This document shows, piece after piece, positions 34,368 through 43,400 of a DNA stretch of 64,000 bases. The notes under the pieces were generated by a model, which was not told the origin of the DNA, did not search any database, and saw only the letters and a list, made by a program, of their open reading frames with translations. The translations under genes were made by a program, and so were the position numbers. Source of the DNA: Planctomycetota bacterium (GTDB taxonomy: Bacteria; Planctomycetota; PLA2; JAEUHO01); contig JADZCA010000046.1 in NCBI GenBank assembly GCA_020851795.1, positions 62,001 through 126,000 on the forward strand, given 5' to 3'. Positions within the stretch are counted from its first letter, which is position 1; every line of letters starts with the position of its first letter.

Positions 34368-35567
34368 ATGACCACGCCCTCCGACCGTCGCTTCCGCCCG
34401 TCCCGCCGCCTCGCCGCGCTCGGCGGCTACGCCTTCGACGAGGTCAACCGCCGCGTCGACGCGCTCAAGGCCGCGGGGATCACCCCCACCGACTTCGGCG
34501 TGGGCGACCCCACGGTCCCGACGCCGGTGCTCGCGCGGCAGGCCCTGCAGCGCGCCGTGGACGCCCGGGCCACCGCGGGCTACCCGGCCTACGAGGGCGA
34601 CCCGGGGTTCCGCGACGCGGTCGCGCAGTGGACGAAGCGCCGCTTCGGCGTGACGCTCGACCCGAAGACCGAGATCTGCGCGACGATCGGCAGCAAGGAG
34701 GCCGTGTTCAACGTCCACGAGGGCCTCGTGGACCCGGGCGAGCTGGTGCTGTGCCCGTCCCCCGGCTACCCGCCCTACAAGCGCGGGACGGCGTTCGCCG
34801 AGGGCACGCCCTGGTTCTACCCGCTGACGGCTGCGAACGGGTTCCTGCCCGACCTCGACGCGATCCCCGAGGACGTCGCGCGTCGCGCGCGCGCGATCTG
34901 GGTGTGCTACCCCAACTCGCCCTCGGGGGCGGTGGCCGACCTCGCGTTCTACCGCCGGCTGCTCGCGTGGGCCGACCGGTACGGCATCGCGGTGCTCTCC
35001 GACGAGGCGTACTCCGAGATCTGGTACGGGCCCGCGGCCCCGCCGTCGATCCTCAACGTGCGGACCGAGGGCGTGCTCGCGTTCTTCTCGATGAGCAAGC
35101 GCAGCGCGATGACGGGGTGGCGCGTGGGCTGGGTGGCCGGCGACGCGCGTCTCGTGGCGCTGTTCCGCAAGGTGAAGACCAACATCGACTCGGGCACGCC
35201 GACCTTCGTGCAGGACGGCGCGGCCGCGGCGCTCGCCGACGAGGCGCACGTCACGGCGTTCCGCGAGGAGTACCGGCGCAAGCGCGACGTGCTCGTCGCG
35301 GGGCTCGTGCGGGCGGGGCTGCCCGACTGCACGCCCGCCTCGACGCTCTACGTCTGGCAGCGCGTGCCCCAAGGGATGTCGGGGGTCGAGTTCGCCCAGC
35401 GGCTGCTCGACCCGAAGGTCGCGGTCGTGTGCACGCCCGGCGAGTGGCTCTCCGACGCCGTCGCCGACGGGAGCAACCCCGGCGCGGGGCACGTGCGCTT
35501 CGCGCTGGTCCCGAGCCTGCCCGACACGCAGGCGGCCGCGGACCGCATCGCCTCGTTGAGGTTCTGA
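34368..35567 (+). CDS. PLP aminotransferase, class I/II (LL-DAP or aspartate type)
   Basis: 399 aa fold-type I aminotransferase. FSMSKRSAMTGWRVGW carries the PLP lysine; VCYPNSPSGAVAD and AVLSDEAYSEIWYG give the Asn and Asp/Tyr contacts. The N-terminus (YAFDEVNRRVDALKAAGITPTDFGVGDPT) resembles the DapC/DapL and Asp/Ala group. Exact substrate not determinable. Divergent from the TPR-protease gene across a 147-bp gap. Confidence 0.85.
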   Translation: MTTPSDRRFRPSRRLAALGGYAFDEVNRRVDALKAAGITPTDFGVGDPTVPTPVLARQALQRAVDARATAGYPAYEGDPGFRDAVAQWTKRRFGVTLDPKTEICATIGSKEAVFNVHEGLVDPGELVLCPSPGYPPYKRGTAFAEGTPWFYPLTAANGFLPDLDAIPEDVARRARAIWVCYPNSPSGAVADLAFYRRLLAWADRYGIAVLSDEAYSEIWYGPAAPPSILNVRTEGVLAFFSMSKRSAMTGWRVGWVAGDARLVALFRKVKTNIDSGTPTFVQDGAAAALADEAHVTAFREEYRRKRDVLVAGLVRAGLPDCTPASTLYVWQRVPQGMSGVEFAQRLLDPKVAVVCTPGEWLSDAVADGSNPGAGHVRFALVPSLPDTQAAADRIASLRF

Positions 35568-35645
35568 GCCCGGCCGGGCCGCGAGCCGCTCGTCGTCGCG
35601 AGGCCGCGCGGCCCAGCCCGTCCACGCGGGGCGAACCGGGTGCGG

Positions 35646-38600
35646 TCAGCGCCCGTCGTCGGGGTCGGGTCGGAGCGTCAACACCACGTCGCGCGCGCCG
35701 GCGGCGGCGGCGACGGGCGGCGAGGACCAGGCGCGCCCCGCGGTCCCTGCGTCCGCGGACAGACTCCACGTCGTGCCCAGCGCGAGGCCGACGACGCGGA
35801 ACCGACCGTCCGACGACACCGCGACGGCCTGCACCGGGTACGGGCCCGTCGCCTGGACCGCCGCGCGCACGCCCGCGACGCCGGGGAGCCCGACCACGCG
35901 CCCCTCGAGCACGAGCGCCGGGCCCAAGGTCACCTCGATCGGCCCCGCACGTGGGTCGGTCGCAGCCGCGCGGCCCACGCGCTCGTCGCCCGGCCGCCAG
36001 GCGTACACCTCGACGGCGCCGGGCCTCGTGTTGGCGAGGTCGAAGAGGCCCGCGGGGCCCACCGTGGTCGAGGTCGTCGCGCCGTCGGCGAAGCGCACGA
36101 GCACGGAGAAGCCGCGCACGTCGTCGCCGACGACGCGACCTCGCACGGGCCGTGCGACGGGCAACGCGAGCACGACGCCGTCGCGCGGCGCGGAGACGGT
36201 CGCCTCGGCGAGCCCGTCGAAGATCCGCGCGACGTCGGCGACGGTGACGCGGTACGTCCCCGGCACCACCGGCCCGACACGGAACCGGCGCACGCCGGGC
36301 GGGAGCCGCTGCTCGGCGCTCTCCGTGACCGGCGGCCACGGCCGCGCCTGCGGCAGCGTCAGCCGCACGGAGAACCCCTCGCGGTCGCCCCACCCGTCGC
36401 CGACGATCTCGCCTTCGACGAACGCGCCGACCACGAGCCGCACCACCACGTCGGTGCGCCCCGCGACGCTCGAGACCGTCGCGGGCAGGTGGGGCGAGGC
36501 CCCGGCGGTCACCGCGACGGCCAGCGCGGGCGGCACGCCGTCCACCGAGAAGCGCCCGTCGGCGCCCGTGGTGGCCGTCCACCCCGCCCGCGCCCACTCG
36601 GGCCCGTCGTCGCCCCGGAGCGACGGCTCGAGATCGCCCGCCGCCGCGACCCGCACGCCCGCGCCGGCGATCGGCGCGCCGTCGGCGTCATCCACCCGCC
36701 CCGCGACGCTCACGCCGCGCGCGAGCACGAGCGTGACGTCGTCCTGGCGCGGCGCGAGCCGCTGCACCGCGGGGCCGTAGCGCCCCCGCGGCGGGAGCGC
36801 GACGACGGCCACGTCGTCGAGCGGACGTCCGACCGCGACGTGCACGCCGGCGTCGTCGGTCGTCCCGGTCCAGTCCGGCGCGAGGAGCGACACCGACGAC
36901 GGCGGGAAGGGGAGGCTCGCGCGCGGCCCCGCGAACACCGTCGCCCCCGGGACGGGGCGCCCGGCCTCGTCCACCACGCGCACCGTGACGGATCGACCGC
37001 GTTCCAGGCGGACCCGCACGGGGCCTCGCGTCGGGTCCACGTCGCGCACGACCGTCGGCCGCGCGTCCACGCGCCGGCCCGCCGCGTCCTCGACGTGCTC
37101 GACGCGGACGTCGACGAGCCCCTCGTCCTCCACCTCCGCGACGAAGCGCGCGCCCACCGCGCGCATGCCCGCGCCGCTGCTCCGCAATTCGCCCACGCGC
37201 TCGCCCGAATGGACCACGACGAGCCCCGACGCCACGGGGGTGCCGTCGGGGGCGAGCAGCTCGACCTCGACCGTCCTCCGCGTCCGCTCCACCCACACGA
37301 CGCGGTGGTCGTCGCGCCCCGTGGCGTACGCACCGGCGACCTCCGCGCCGTCCACCGCGAGCGCGTACGTGCCGGGACGCATCGGCCCGAGGCGGAAGCG
37401 GCCCCGGGCATCGGCGTAGGCGTAGCCGCCGCCGCGCGGGGACGCCGTCGTCACCTGCACGCCCTCCGCCGGTCGCCCGTCGGGGCGCACGACGGTCCCG
37501 CCCAGCGTGAGCGGCCCCTCGACCACGAGCTCGAGCGCACCGGCCGCCGCGCCGGGCGCCACCGCGCGCGGCGCGCCGAGCGTCTCGCCCGCCGCGTCGG
37601 TGACGACGAGCACGAGGGCCTTGCCCGACGGCGCCGGGAACGCGAACCCGCCGTCGTCGTCCACGTCCACCGTCGCGACGAGGACGTCGCCCGCCGTGGC
37701 GCGCACCTTCGTGCCGCGCAGCGGGGCCCGGCGGTCGTCGAGCACGCGACCCGTGACGGCGAGGCCCTCGCGCAGGACGAGGCGCAGCGGGTCCGCGCCC
37801 GACCCGAGGCCCGTGCGTTCGCAGGTCGTCCCCTCCTGCCACGCGACGAGTTCCCACGAGCGCGCGGGGTCGAGCGCCTCGAACGCGAACCGGCCGGCGC
37901 TGTCGGTGCGGACCTCGCGCACCTCGGGCGGCGCAACGCCGCCGAACCGGTCCGACGTGCGGCCGATCGCGACCACCAGCGCGCCGCGGGCGGGACGACC
38001 GCTCTCGAACACGACGGTCCCGCGGACGGGCGCGCCCGTCGCCGTCGCCCGCAGCACGAGCGAGACCTCGTTCGTCGCGCCCGCGACCAGCAGCACCGAC
38101 GGGGGCGCGCTCGACAGCGCGAGGTCGGCGCGCCCCGCGGACACCGCCGCCGACGCGGCGGGGAGCCCCCCCACGCGGAACCGCCCGTCCGCGTCGGTGG
38201 TCGCCGTCCAGTCCGACCGGTAGCCGCGCAGGTCTCCGACCGCGAGCGTGGGCGCGACGCCCACCGCGACGCCGGGGAGCGGACGTCCTTCGAGGTCGGT
38301 CGCGCGGCCGACGACGGCCGCCTCGCGCGCGAGCGTCACGTCCACCGTGGTGTCCCCGCGCGCCGCGATCGGCACGTCGTAGCCCACGATGCCGGGCGGG
38401 GCGACGAAGCCCGGCGCGACGACCTGCACCTCCTGCACGCGCCCTGCGGGCACGCCTTCGACGCGGTAGCGCCCGTCGGCGTCGGTCTTCGTCCGCAGCG
38501 TCCGCAGGTCGTCGTAGGGTCGCCGCGGGGGCGCGGTGGCCTGCACGGTCACCGTGACGCCGGCGAGCGGCACTCCGTCGTCGCCGGTCACTCGCCCTGC

Positions 38601-40022
38601 CACTGCGCTGCCATCGGGCACGCCGAGCGACACCTCGAGGTCGAGGCCGTCGGCGAGCGTCACCTGAAGCCCCGTCCGCGCGCCGCGCCCGGGCACGACC
38701 GCGGTCACGCGCGCGGGCCCCGGTCGCGCCGCGGGCAGCGCGAAGCGCCCCGCCGCGTCCGTGGCGACCCACCCCGACGCCCACCGCGCCCGCACGGGGC
38801 CGCGCGACGCGCCGTCGTCGGTGGCCTCGATCGCCACCCACGCGGCGACACCGGCGCCCGCGCGGTCCACCACGCGCCCGCGGACCGCGACGGCCGTCGC
38901 GACCCGCAGGACCGCGCGGAGTTCGAGCCCCGGCCACGGCGTCACGATCGCCTCGCACGACGACCGGCCGGCGCTCGCGACGACGACCACCTCGCTCCGC
39001 GTCCCCCACGGGAGCCCCTCGAGCACGAAGGTCCCGTCGCCCCGCGTGCTCGCGACCGCGTACCGCGCGCCGGGCGGGAGCGGCGCGCCCGGCGCGGGCA
39101 TCTCGAGCAAGTCGGGGGACCGCGCCGCGTGCGCTCGAGCCTCCACCTCGACCCCAGCCACGGGCGCGCCCGCCTCGTCGATCACCACGCCCCGCACGCG
39201 TCCGGACCCGCGGGCCCGGACGCCCTCCTTTCCGTCCTGCGTCGCGACGGTCCGGCCCGCGAGCCGTCCTGCCTCGCTCCCCGCCCCTGCCTCGGCCGTG
39301 GCCGGCGCCACGGGCCCCGCGCGGTGGCCCGGATCGACGCCGTCGGCGTCGCGCGACGGCCACACTGCCCACGCGGCCGCGACGAGCGCGACGGCCACGA
39401 CGCCGCCGACCGTCGCCTTCGCGGCGAGCCCGGCGGCGCCGAGCGGCGCGAGTCCCCCACCGCCGTCGGCGGGCCCCGCGTCGCCCAGCGCCCAGCCGAC
39501 CAGCAACGGCACCCAGGCGCCGCGGCCGCCCCGCTCTCCGTCGAGGCGCGCGCGCAGCGTCGCGAGCGCGCGGCGGGTCCGCGTCCGCACCGTCTCGACG
39601 GGCACGCCCGTGCGCTCGGCGACGCGGCGCGGCGGTTCGTCCTCGAAGTAGCGCAGCAGCACCGTCGTGCGGTAGGGCTCGTCGAGGGCGAGCACGAGGC
39701 GGGCGACGCGCTCGACGAGCTCGGCCCGCGCGACGACGTCGTCGGTCGCCGGGCCCGCGAGCGGCGCGCGGGCGGTGCGCTCGCGCGCGGCGCGACGGGC
39801 CGCGCCGCGCGCTCGGGTCCGCACGAGGTTGCGAACGACCGTGGCGAGCCAGGCGCGCGGCCGCTCGACGCGCGCCGGGGCGTGCTCGAGCGCGGCGAGC
39901 GCGGCGTCCTGGGCGACGTCGTCGGCGTCGGCGTCCTGGCGGACGAGCGCGCCCGCGAGACGTCGGACCCACGCACGCTCGGCGAGGAGGCGCTCGACGT
40001 CGGGGGCGGCCGCGGGGTCCAT
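35646..40022 (-). CDS. ECF sigma factor fused via a membrane span to a giant carboxypeptidase-regulatory-like ectodomain
   Basis: 1458 aa. Residues 1-75 look like sigma region 2 (ADDVAQDAALAAL, PRAWLATVVRNLVRTRAR) and 105-162 like region 4 (LDEPYRTTVLLRYFEDEP, TGVPVETVRTRTRRALA). A hydrophobic span at 203-221 is followed by about 1200 residues of repeated CarboxypepD_reg-like units (GRVRGVVIDEAGAPVAGVEV; GRVVDRAGAGVAAWVAI; each with G.F.L.GLP-type strands). ATG used; an in-frame GTG lies six bases upstream. Suggests a membrane-tethered sigma factor sensing an envelope signal; promoter targets unknown. Confidence 0.85.
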   Translation of the reverse strand: MDPAAAPDVERLLAERAWVRRLAGALVRQDADADDVAQDAALAALEHAPARVERPRAWLATVVRNLVRTRARGAARRAARERTARAPLAGPATDDVVARAELVERVARLVLALDEPYRTTVLLRYFEDEPPRRVAERTGVPVETVRTRTRRALATLRARLDGERGGRGAWVPLLVGWALGDAGPADGGGGLAPLGAAGLAAKATVGGVVAVALVAAAWAVWPSRDADGVDPGHRAGPVAPATAEAGAGSEAGRLAGRTVATQDGKEGVRARGSGRVRGVVIDEAGAPVAGVEVEARAHAARSPDLLEMPAPGAPLPPGARYAVASTRGDGTFVLEGLPWGTRSEVVVVASAGRSSCEAIVTPWPGLELRAVLRVATAVAVRGRVVDRAGAGVAAWVAIEATDDGASRGPVRARWASGWVATDAAGRFALPAARPGPARVTAVVPGRGARTGLQVTLADGLDLEVSLGVPDGSAVAGRVTGDDGVPLAGVTVTVQATAPPRRPYDDLRTLRTKTDADGRYRVEGVPAGRVQEVQVVAPGFVAPPGIVGYDVPIAARGDTTVDVTLAREAAVVGRATDLEGRPLPGVAVGVAPTLAVGDLRGYRSDWTATTDADGRFRVGGLPAASAAVSAGRADLALSSAPPSVLLVAGATNEVSLVLRATATGAPVRGTVVFESGRPARGALVVAIGRTSDRFGGVAPPEVREVRTDSAGRFAFEALDPARSWELVAWQEGTTCERTGLGSGADPLRLVLREGLAVTGRVLDDRRAPLRGTKVRATAGDVLVATVDVDDDGGFAFPAPSGKALVLVVTDAAGETLGAPRAVAPGAAAGALELVVEGPLTLGGTVVRPDGRPAEGVQVTTASPRGGGYAYADARGRFRLGPMRPGTYALAVDGAEVAGAYATGRDDHRVVWVERTRRTVEVELLAPDGTPVASGLVVVHSGERVGELRSSGAGMRAVGARFVAEVEDEGLVDVRVEHVEDAAGRRVDARPTVVRDVDPTRGPVRVRLERGRSVTVRVVDEAGRPVPGATVFAGPRASLPFPPSSVSLLAPDWTGTTDDAGVHVAVGRPLDDVAVVALPPRGRYGPAVQRLAPRQDDVTLVLARGVSVAGRVDDADGAPIAGAGVRVAAAGDLEPSLRGDDGPEWARAGWTATTGADGRFSVDGVPPALAVAVTAGASPHLPATVSSVAGRTDVVVRLVVGAFVEGEIVGDGWGDREGFSVRLTLPQARPWPPVTESAEQRLPPGVRRFRVGPVVPGTYRVTVADVARIFDGLAEATVSAPRDGVVLALPVARPVRGRVVGDDVRGFSVLVRFADGATTSTTVGPAGLFDLANTRPGAVEVYAWRPGDERVGRAAATDPRAGPIEVTLGPALVLEGRVVGLPGVAGVRAAVQATGPYPVQAVAVSSDGRFRVVGLALGTTWSLSADAGTAGRAWSSPPVAAAAGARDVVLTLRPDPDDGR

Positions 40023-40084
40023 GTCCACCGACAGGACACCACGGCGCGCGATTCCGGTTCAACCGGCCGGCGGACCCGCCGGGG

Positions 40085-41221
40085 TCACGGCACGCGGTCG
40101 GCCTGGCTCACCTCGACGACGGGCAGCCCGAGCATGCGCGCCCCGGTCTGCTTGCCCCGGACGCGGACCACCGTGGGCGGCGCGTCCTTGCCCGTGGCGA
40201 GCTTGCCGAGGTCGCCGCCCGACCAGCGCAGCGCGACCGAGGGCTTGTCGCCGTCGTAGAGCACGAACGCGCCGCCCCCGTCCCAGCCCGGGGCCGCCTC
40301 CCATCGCACCGTGCCCTTGAGGTCCACCGCGGGGACCTGCTCCGCCGGGTCCTTGGCGCGTTCGGGCGGCGTCTGCCCCGCGCGCTTCTTGGCGAGGATC
40401 TCGTCGGCGAAGGCCACGCGGATCTCGCACTCGCGGCGGAGGTCGGCCAGCAGCGCGTCGGCGAGCTTCTTCGTGCGCTCGCTCGGGTGCTTGGCGGTGG
40501 CGACCGCGGCCTCGAGCCGGTCCTCGAGCGCCCCGACGGGCGCCACGTCGTAGCCGCCCGCCGCGCGCGCGTCGGCGAGCGCCTTGCCCACCGCGCCGAT
40601 CTCGGCGCGCAGCGCGCCGTCGTCGGCCTCGGCCGCCGACGACGTCGAGAGCTCCTTGCGCAGGGCCTCGCGCGCCTCGCGGCGCTTGCGCCCCTCCGCG
40701 ATGCGCTCGGCGTTCGCCGACACCGGGCCCTTCTCCTCGACGTAGCGCGAGTGCACGTAGGCCCGCACCGACTCCGGCGCCTCGACGATGAGCCACGTGC
40801 CCTCGCGCGCGAGCACGGGGAGCACGTCGCCGCGCTGGAGGCGGTCGCGGAAGGGCGGCTGCTCGAGCCCCGCGCCGCGGCGGAGGTTGACGTCGGTGCC
40901 CGTGACGCGGACGTGCTCGCTGTCCACGGGCTCGGTGAGCTCGGCGGCGACCGCGCCCGAGAAGCCCTCCGGCACGCGCACCCCGAGCCACTCGCCCGCG
41001 CGCTCGACGATCACCACGACGGCGCCCTGCGCGAGCTGCTGCACGGCGACGTCGTCCTGGCGGGGGCCCACGCGGAGGTTGACGCCGTCGCCGGTGACGA
41101 CGCCGACGGAGAAGGACTCGTCGAGCGGGGCGACCGACGGCGGCTCGTCGGCGAAGGCCGGCCGGCCGGCGACCGGGGCGGCGAGGGCGAGCAGGGCGGC
41201 GAGGGCGAGCGGGGTCCGCAT
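40085..41221 (-). CDS. Secreted protein with two bacterial SH3 domains
   Basis: 378 aa. Signal peptide (LALAALLALAAPVAGRPAFA). Two SH3-like domains: VTGDGVNLRVGPRQDDVAVQ with GEWLGVRVP, and VTGTDVNLRRGAGLEQPPFR with GTWLIVEAP. A helical, charged middle and an unassigned beta-rich C-terminus follow. ATG supported by GGAGG five bases upstream. Likely binds peptidoglycan or envelope partners; no catalytic site seen. Confidence 0.85.
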   Translation of the reverse strand: MRTPLALAALLALAAPVAGRPAFADEPPSVAPLDESFSVGVVTGDGVNLRVGPRQDDVAVQQLAQGAVVVIVERAGEWLGVRVPEGFSGAVAAELTEPVDSEHVRVTGTDVNLRRGAGLEQPPFRDRLQRGDVLPVLAREGTWLIVEAPESVRAYVHSRYVEEKGPVSANAERIAEGRKRREAREALRKELSTSSAAEADDGALRAEIGAVGKALADARAAGGYDVAPVGALEDRLEAAVATAKHPSERTKKLADALLADLRRECEIRVAFADEILAKKRAGQTPPERAKDPAEQVPAVDLKGTVRWEAAPGWDGGGAFVLYDGDKPSVALRWSGGDLGKLATGKDAPPTVVRVRGKQTGARMLGLPVVEVSQADRVP

Positions 41222-41289
41222 GGAGCCTCCGTTGACCCGGACCGAGAAGGCGGCTTCGATCGCGGGCAACCGACCCGTCGAGGGTACCC

Positions 41290-42387
41290 ATGGCCGACGA
41301 CCGCGACGTCCCTTTCCCGTACATGCGCTGGGCGAAGCGCCACCTGACCGGCTTCACCCCGAGCAACCTCGGCATGAGCGGGCTGGCGTCGCTCACCGCG
41401 GCGGAGTTCCCCAGCGCCCCGCCGGCCGCGTACTGGGCCCCCGAGGGGCCCTACGGCGACCCCGAGCTGCGCGCGGCGCTGGCGGCCCGGGAGGGCGTGC
41501 CCCCGGATCACGTCTTCGTCAGCGCGGGCGCGTCGCTGGCGAACTTCCTCGTCTACCTCGCCGAGGCCCGCGGCGGCCACGTCGCCTGCGAGGCCCCCGC
41601 CTACGAGGCCCTGCTGCGCCTGCCGGCGGCGGTGAGCGCGTCCTGCTCCACGTTCCGGCGCGACCCCGCCCGCGGCTGGCGGATCGACCCCGCCTCGCTG
41701 CGGACGGCCGTCCGCCCGGGGACGCGGCTGCTCGTCGTGACCGACCTGCACAACCCCACCGGGGTCCGCCTGCACGCCGACGACCTCGCGCTGCTGCTGG
41801 CCGAGGCGGCGCGCGTGGGCGCCGCGGTCGTGGTGGACGAGATCTACCGCGAGCTCGACACGGTCGTGCGCCCCACCGTCGCGCGCACGCTCGACCCGCG
41901 GGTGATCGTGACGAACAGCCTGACGAAGTGCCACGGGCTTGGCGGCCTGCGCATCGGCTGGATCCTCGCGACCCCCGACCGCATCGAGCGGGTGGCGGAG
42001 TGGAACGACCTCGTCTGCCCCGCGCACCCGGTGCCCTCGATCGCGATCGCCAAGGCCTACCTGCGCGAGGCCGACGCCCGCGTCGCCCGCAGCCGCGCCG
42101 AGGCCGCCGCGCGCGGCGCGCAGACCGACGCGTGGGTGCGCGGCCGCCGCGACGTCTCGTGGACGAAGCCCGACGGGGGCATCACCGGCTTCCTCCGCCT
42201 GCCCGCGGGGAGCGACGGGACCGCGTTCGCCGAGCACGCGCTCGCGACGCAGGGCGTGCGGGTCGTGCCCGGCGCGTTCTTCCAGGCCCCCGACCACGTC
42301 CGCATCTCGTTCGGGCTGCGCGAGCCCGACCTCGTCCGCGCGCTCGGCGCGCTGGGCGCGGCGCTCGACGCGTGGGCGCGACGGTGA
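41290..42387 (+). CDS. PLP-dependent aminotransferase, class I/II
   Basis: 365 aa. Fold-type I features: VSAGASLANFLVYL, TDLHNPTGVRL, VVVDEIYRELD and the PLP lysine in NSLTKCHGLGGLRIGW. Shorter N-terminus than classical AspC. Substrate unknown. Co-transcribed with the membrane protein that follows (GTGA overlap). Confidence 0.85.
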   Translation: MADDRDVPFPYMRWAKRHLTGFTPSNLGMSGLASLTAAEFPSAPPAAYWAPEGPYGDPELRAALAAREGVPPDHVFVSAGASLANFLVYLAEARGGHVACEAPAYEALLRLPAAVSASCSTFRRDPARGWRIDPASLRTAVRPGTRLLVVTDLHNPTGVRLHADDLALLLAEAARVGAAVVVDEIYRELDTVVRPTVARTLDPRVIVTNSLTKCHGLGGLRIGWILATPDRIERVAEWNDLVCPAHPVPSIAIAKAYLREADARVARSRAEAAARGAQTDAWVRGRRDVSWTKPDGGITGFLRLPAGSDGTAFAEHALATQGVRVVPGAFFQAPDHVRISFGLREPDLVRALGALGAALDAWARR

Positions 42388-43385
42388 CCGCGACGCCGAC
42401 TCCGCCTGCGGCCCCGCGCGCGACCGCGACCCCGGGCGACCGGTGGCTGCTCGTCGCGCTCTGCGTGGGGCTCGCGCTGCTCATGGCGCGGGCGCACGTC
42501 GAGAACGTGGACCACCCGCGGCTGCAGAAGAAGCTCGCGCTCCACGAGGCGGTGCTCGAGAACCGCGCCCCGGACCCGTACCAGTACAAGCTGTGGACGA
42601 TCTCGTGGGCCGTCGAGGGCGTCGCGCGAGCCACGGGCCTCGCCCGCGACACGCTGTACGGGTGGAACGGCTTCCTGTCGCTGCTCGCGCTCCTCGCGGC
42701 GCACGCACGCTGGCTCTCGCGCTACGCCGCGCCGCGCGACGTGCTGCTCGGCACGCTCCTGCTCGCCGCGCTCGCGCACGGCCTCTTCCTCGACTACTAC
42801 CACCACCCCTACGACCTCTGGGGCGTCGCCGGGTTCTGCCTCCTGCTGGCGGCCGTCGCCGACGGGGCGGGGCTCGCGGTGCGCTGCGGGCTCGGCCTCG
42901 CGGTCGGGCTGGTCTGGGAGAAGCACGCGCTCGTGCCCGCGATCTGGGGGCTCCATGCGCTCGCCGCCGGCCGCCCGTTCCTGCGGCTGCTCGCCCCCGG
43001 CGCGGCGTTCCTCGCGTCGTGCCTCGTCGTGCCGGTCACGCTGCGCCTCGCGCTCGGCACCGACCGGCCGCTGGTGGACGAGACGCCGCTCGCGGCGCAG
43101 GAGTGGGGCAAGGTGCTGGCGCACCAGCTCCCCTACGTGCTCCCGTTCGCGGTGCTGCTCGGGGCCGCCTGGCGGCGCGTGCCGCGCCTCGTGCGGCTGT
43201 CGTGGCTGTACGTCCCGGTGCTCTACGGGCTCTACGCGGCGAGCGAGTTCATCCTCCACGAGCTGCGCTCGTTCTGGGCGTTCGCGCCCGTCTTCACCGC
43301 GACCACCGTCGCGTGGGCGCGCGCGCTGCCCGCCGACGCGGTCCCGCACGGCGGCCCGGAGCCCCGCGCGGGCGGAGGCCGCTGA
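42384..43385 (+). CDS. Polytopic membrane protein of unknown function
   Basis: 333 aa with roughly eight hydrophobic helices (for example WLLVALCVGLALLMARAHV, DVLLGTLLLAALAHGLFLDY, FLASCLVVPVTLRLAL). The soluble motif NRAPDPYQYKLW after the first helix and the YYHHPYDLWG segment recall uncharacterised glycan-related membrane proteins, but no family is certain. GTG start overlaps the aminotransferase stop. Converges on larC. Confidence 0.75.
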   Translation: MTATPTPPAAPRATATPGDRWLLVALCVGLALLMARAHVENVDHPRLQKKLALHEAVLENRAPDPYQYKLWTISWAVEGVARATGLARDTLYGWNGFLSLLALLAAHARWLSRYAAPRDVLLGTLLLAALAHGLFLDYYHHPYDLWGVAGFCLLLAAVADGAGLAVRCGLGLAVGLVWEKHALVPAIWGLHALAAGRPFLRLLAPGAAFLASCLVVPVTLRLALGTDRPLVDETPLAAQEWGKVLAHQLPYVLPFAVLLGAAWRRVPRLVRLSWLYVPVLYGLYAASEFILHELRSFWAFAPVFTATTVAWARALPADAVPHGGPEPRAGGGR

Positions 43386-43400
43386 GCCGGGGCCCGGCCG

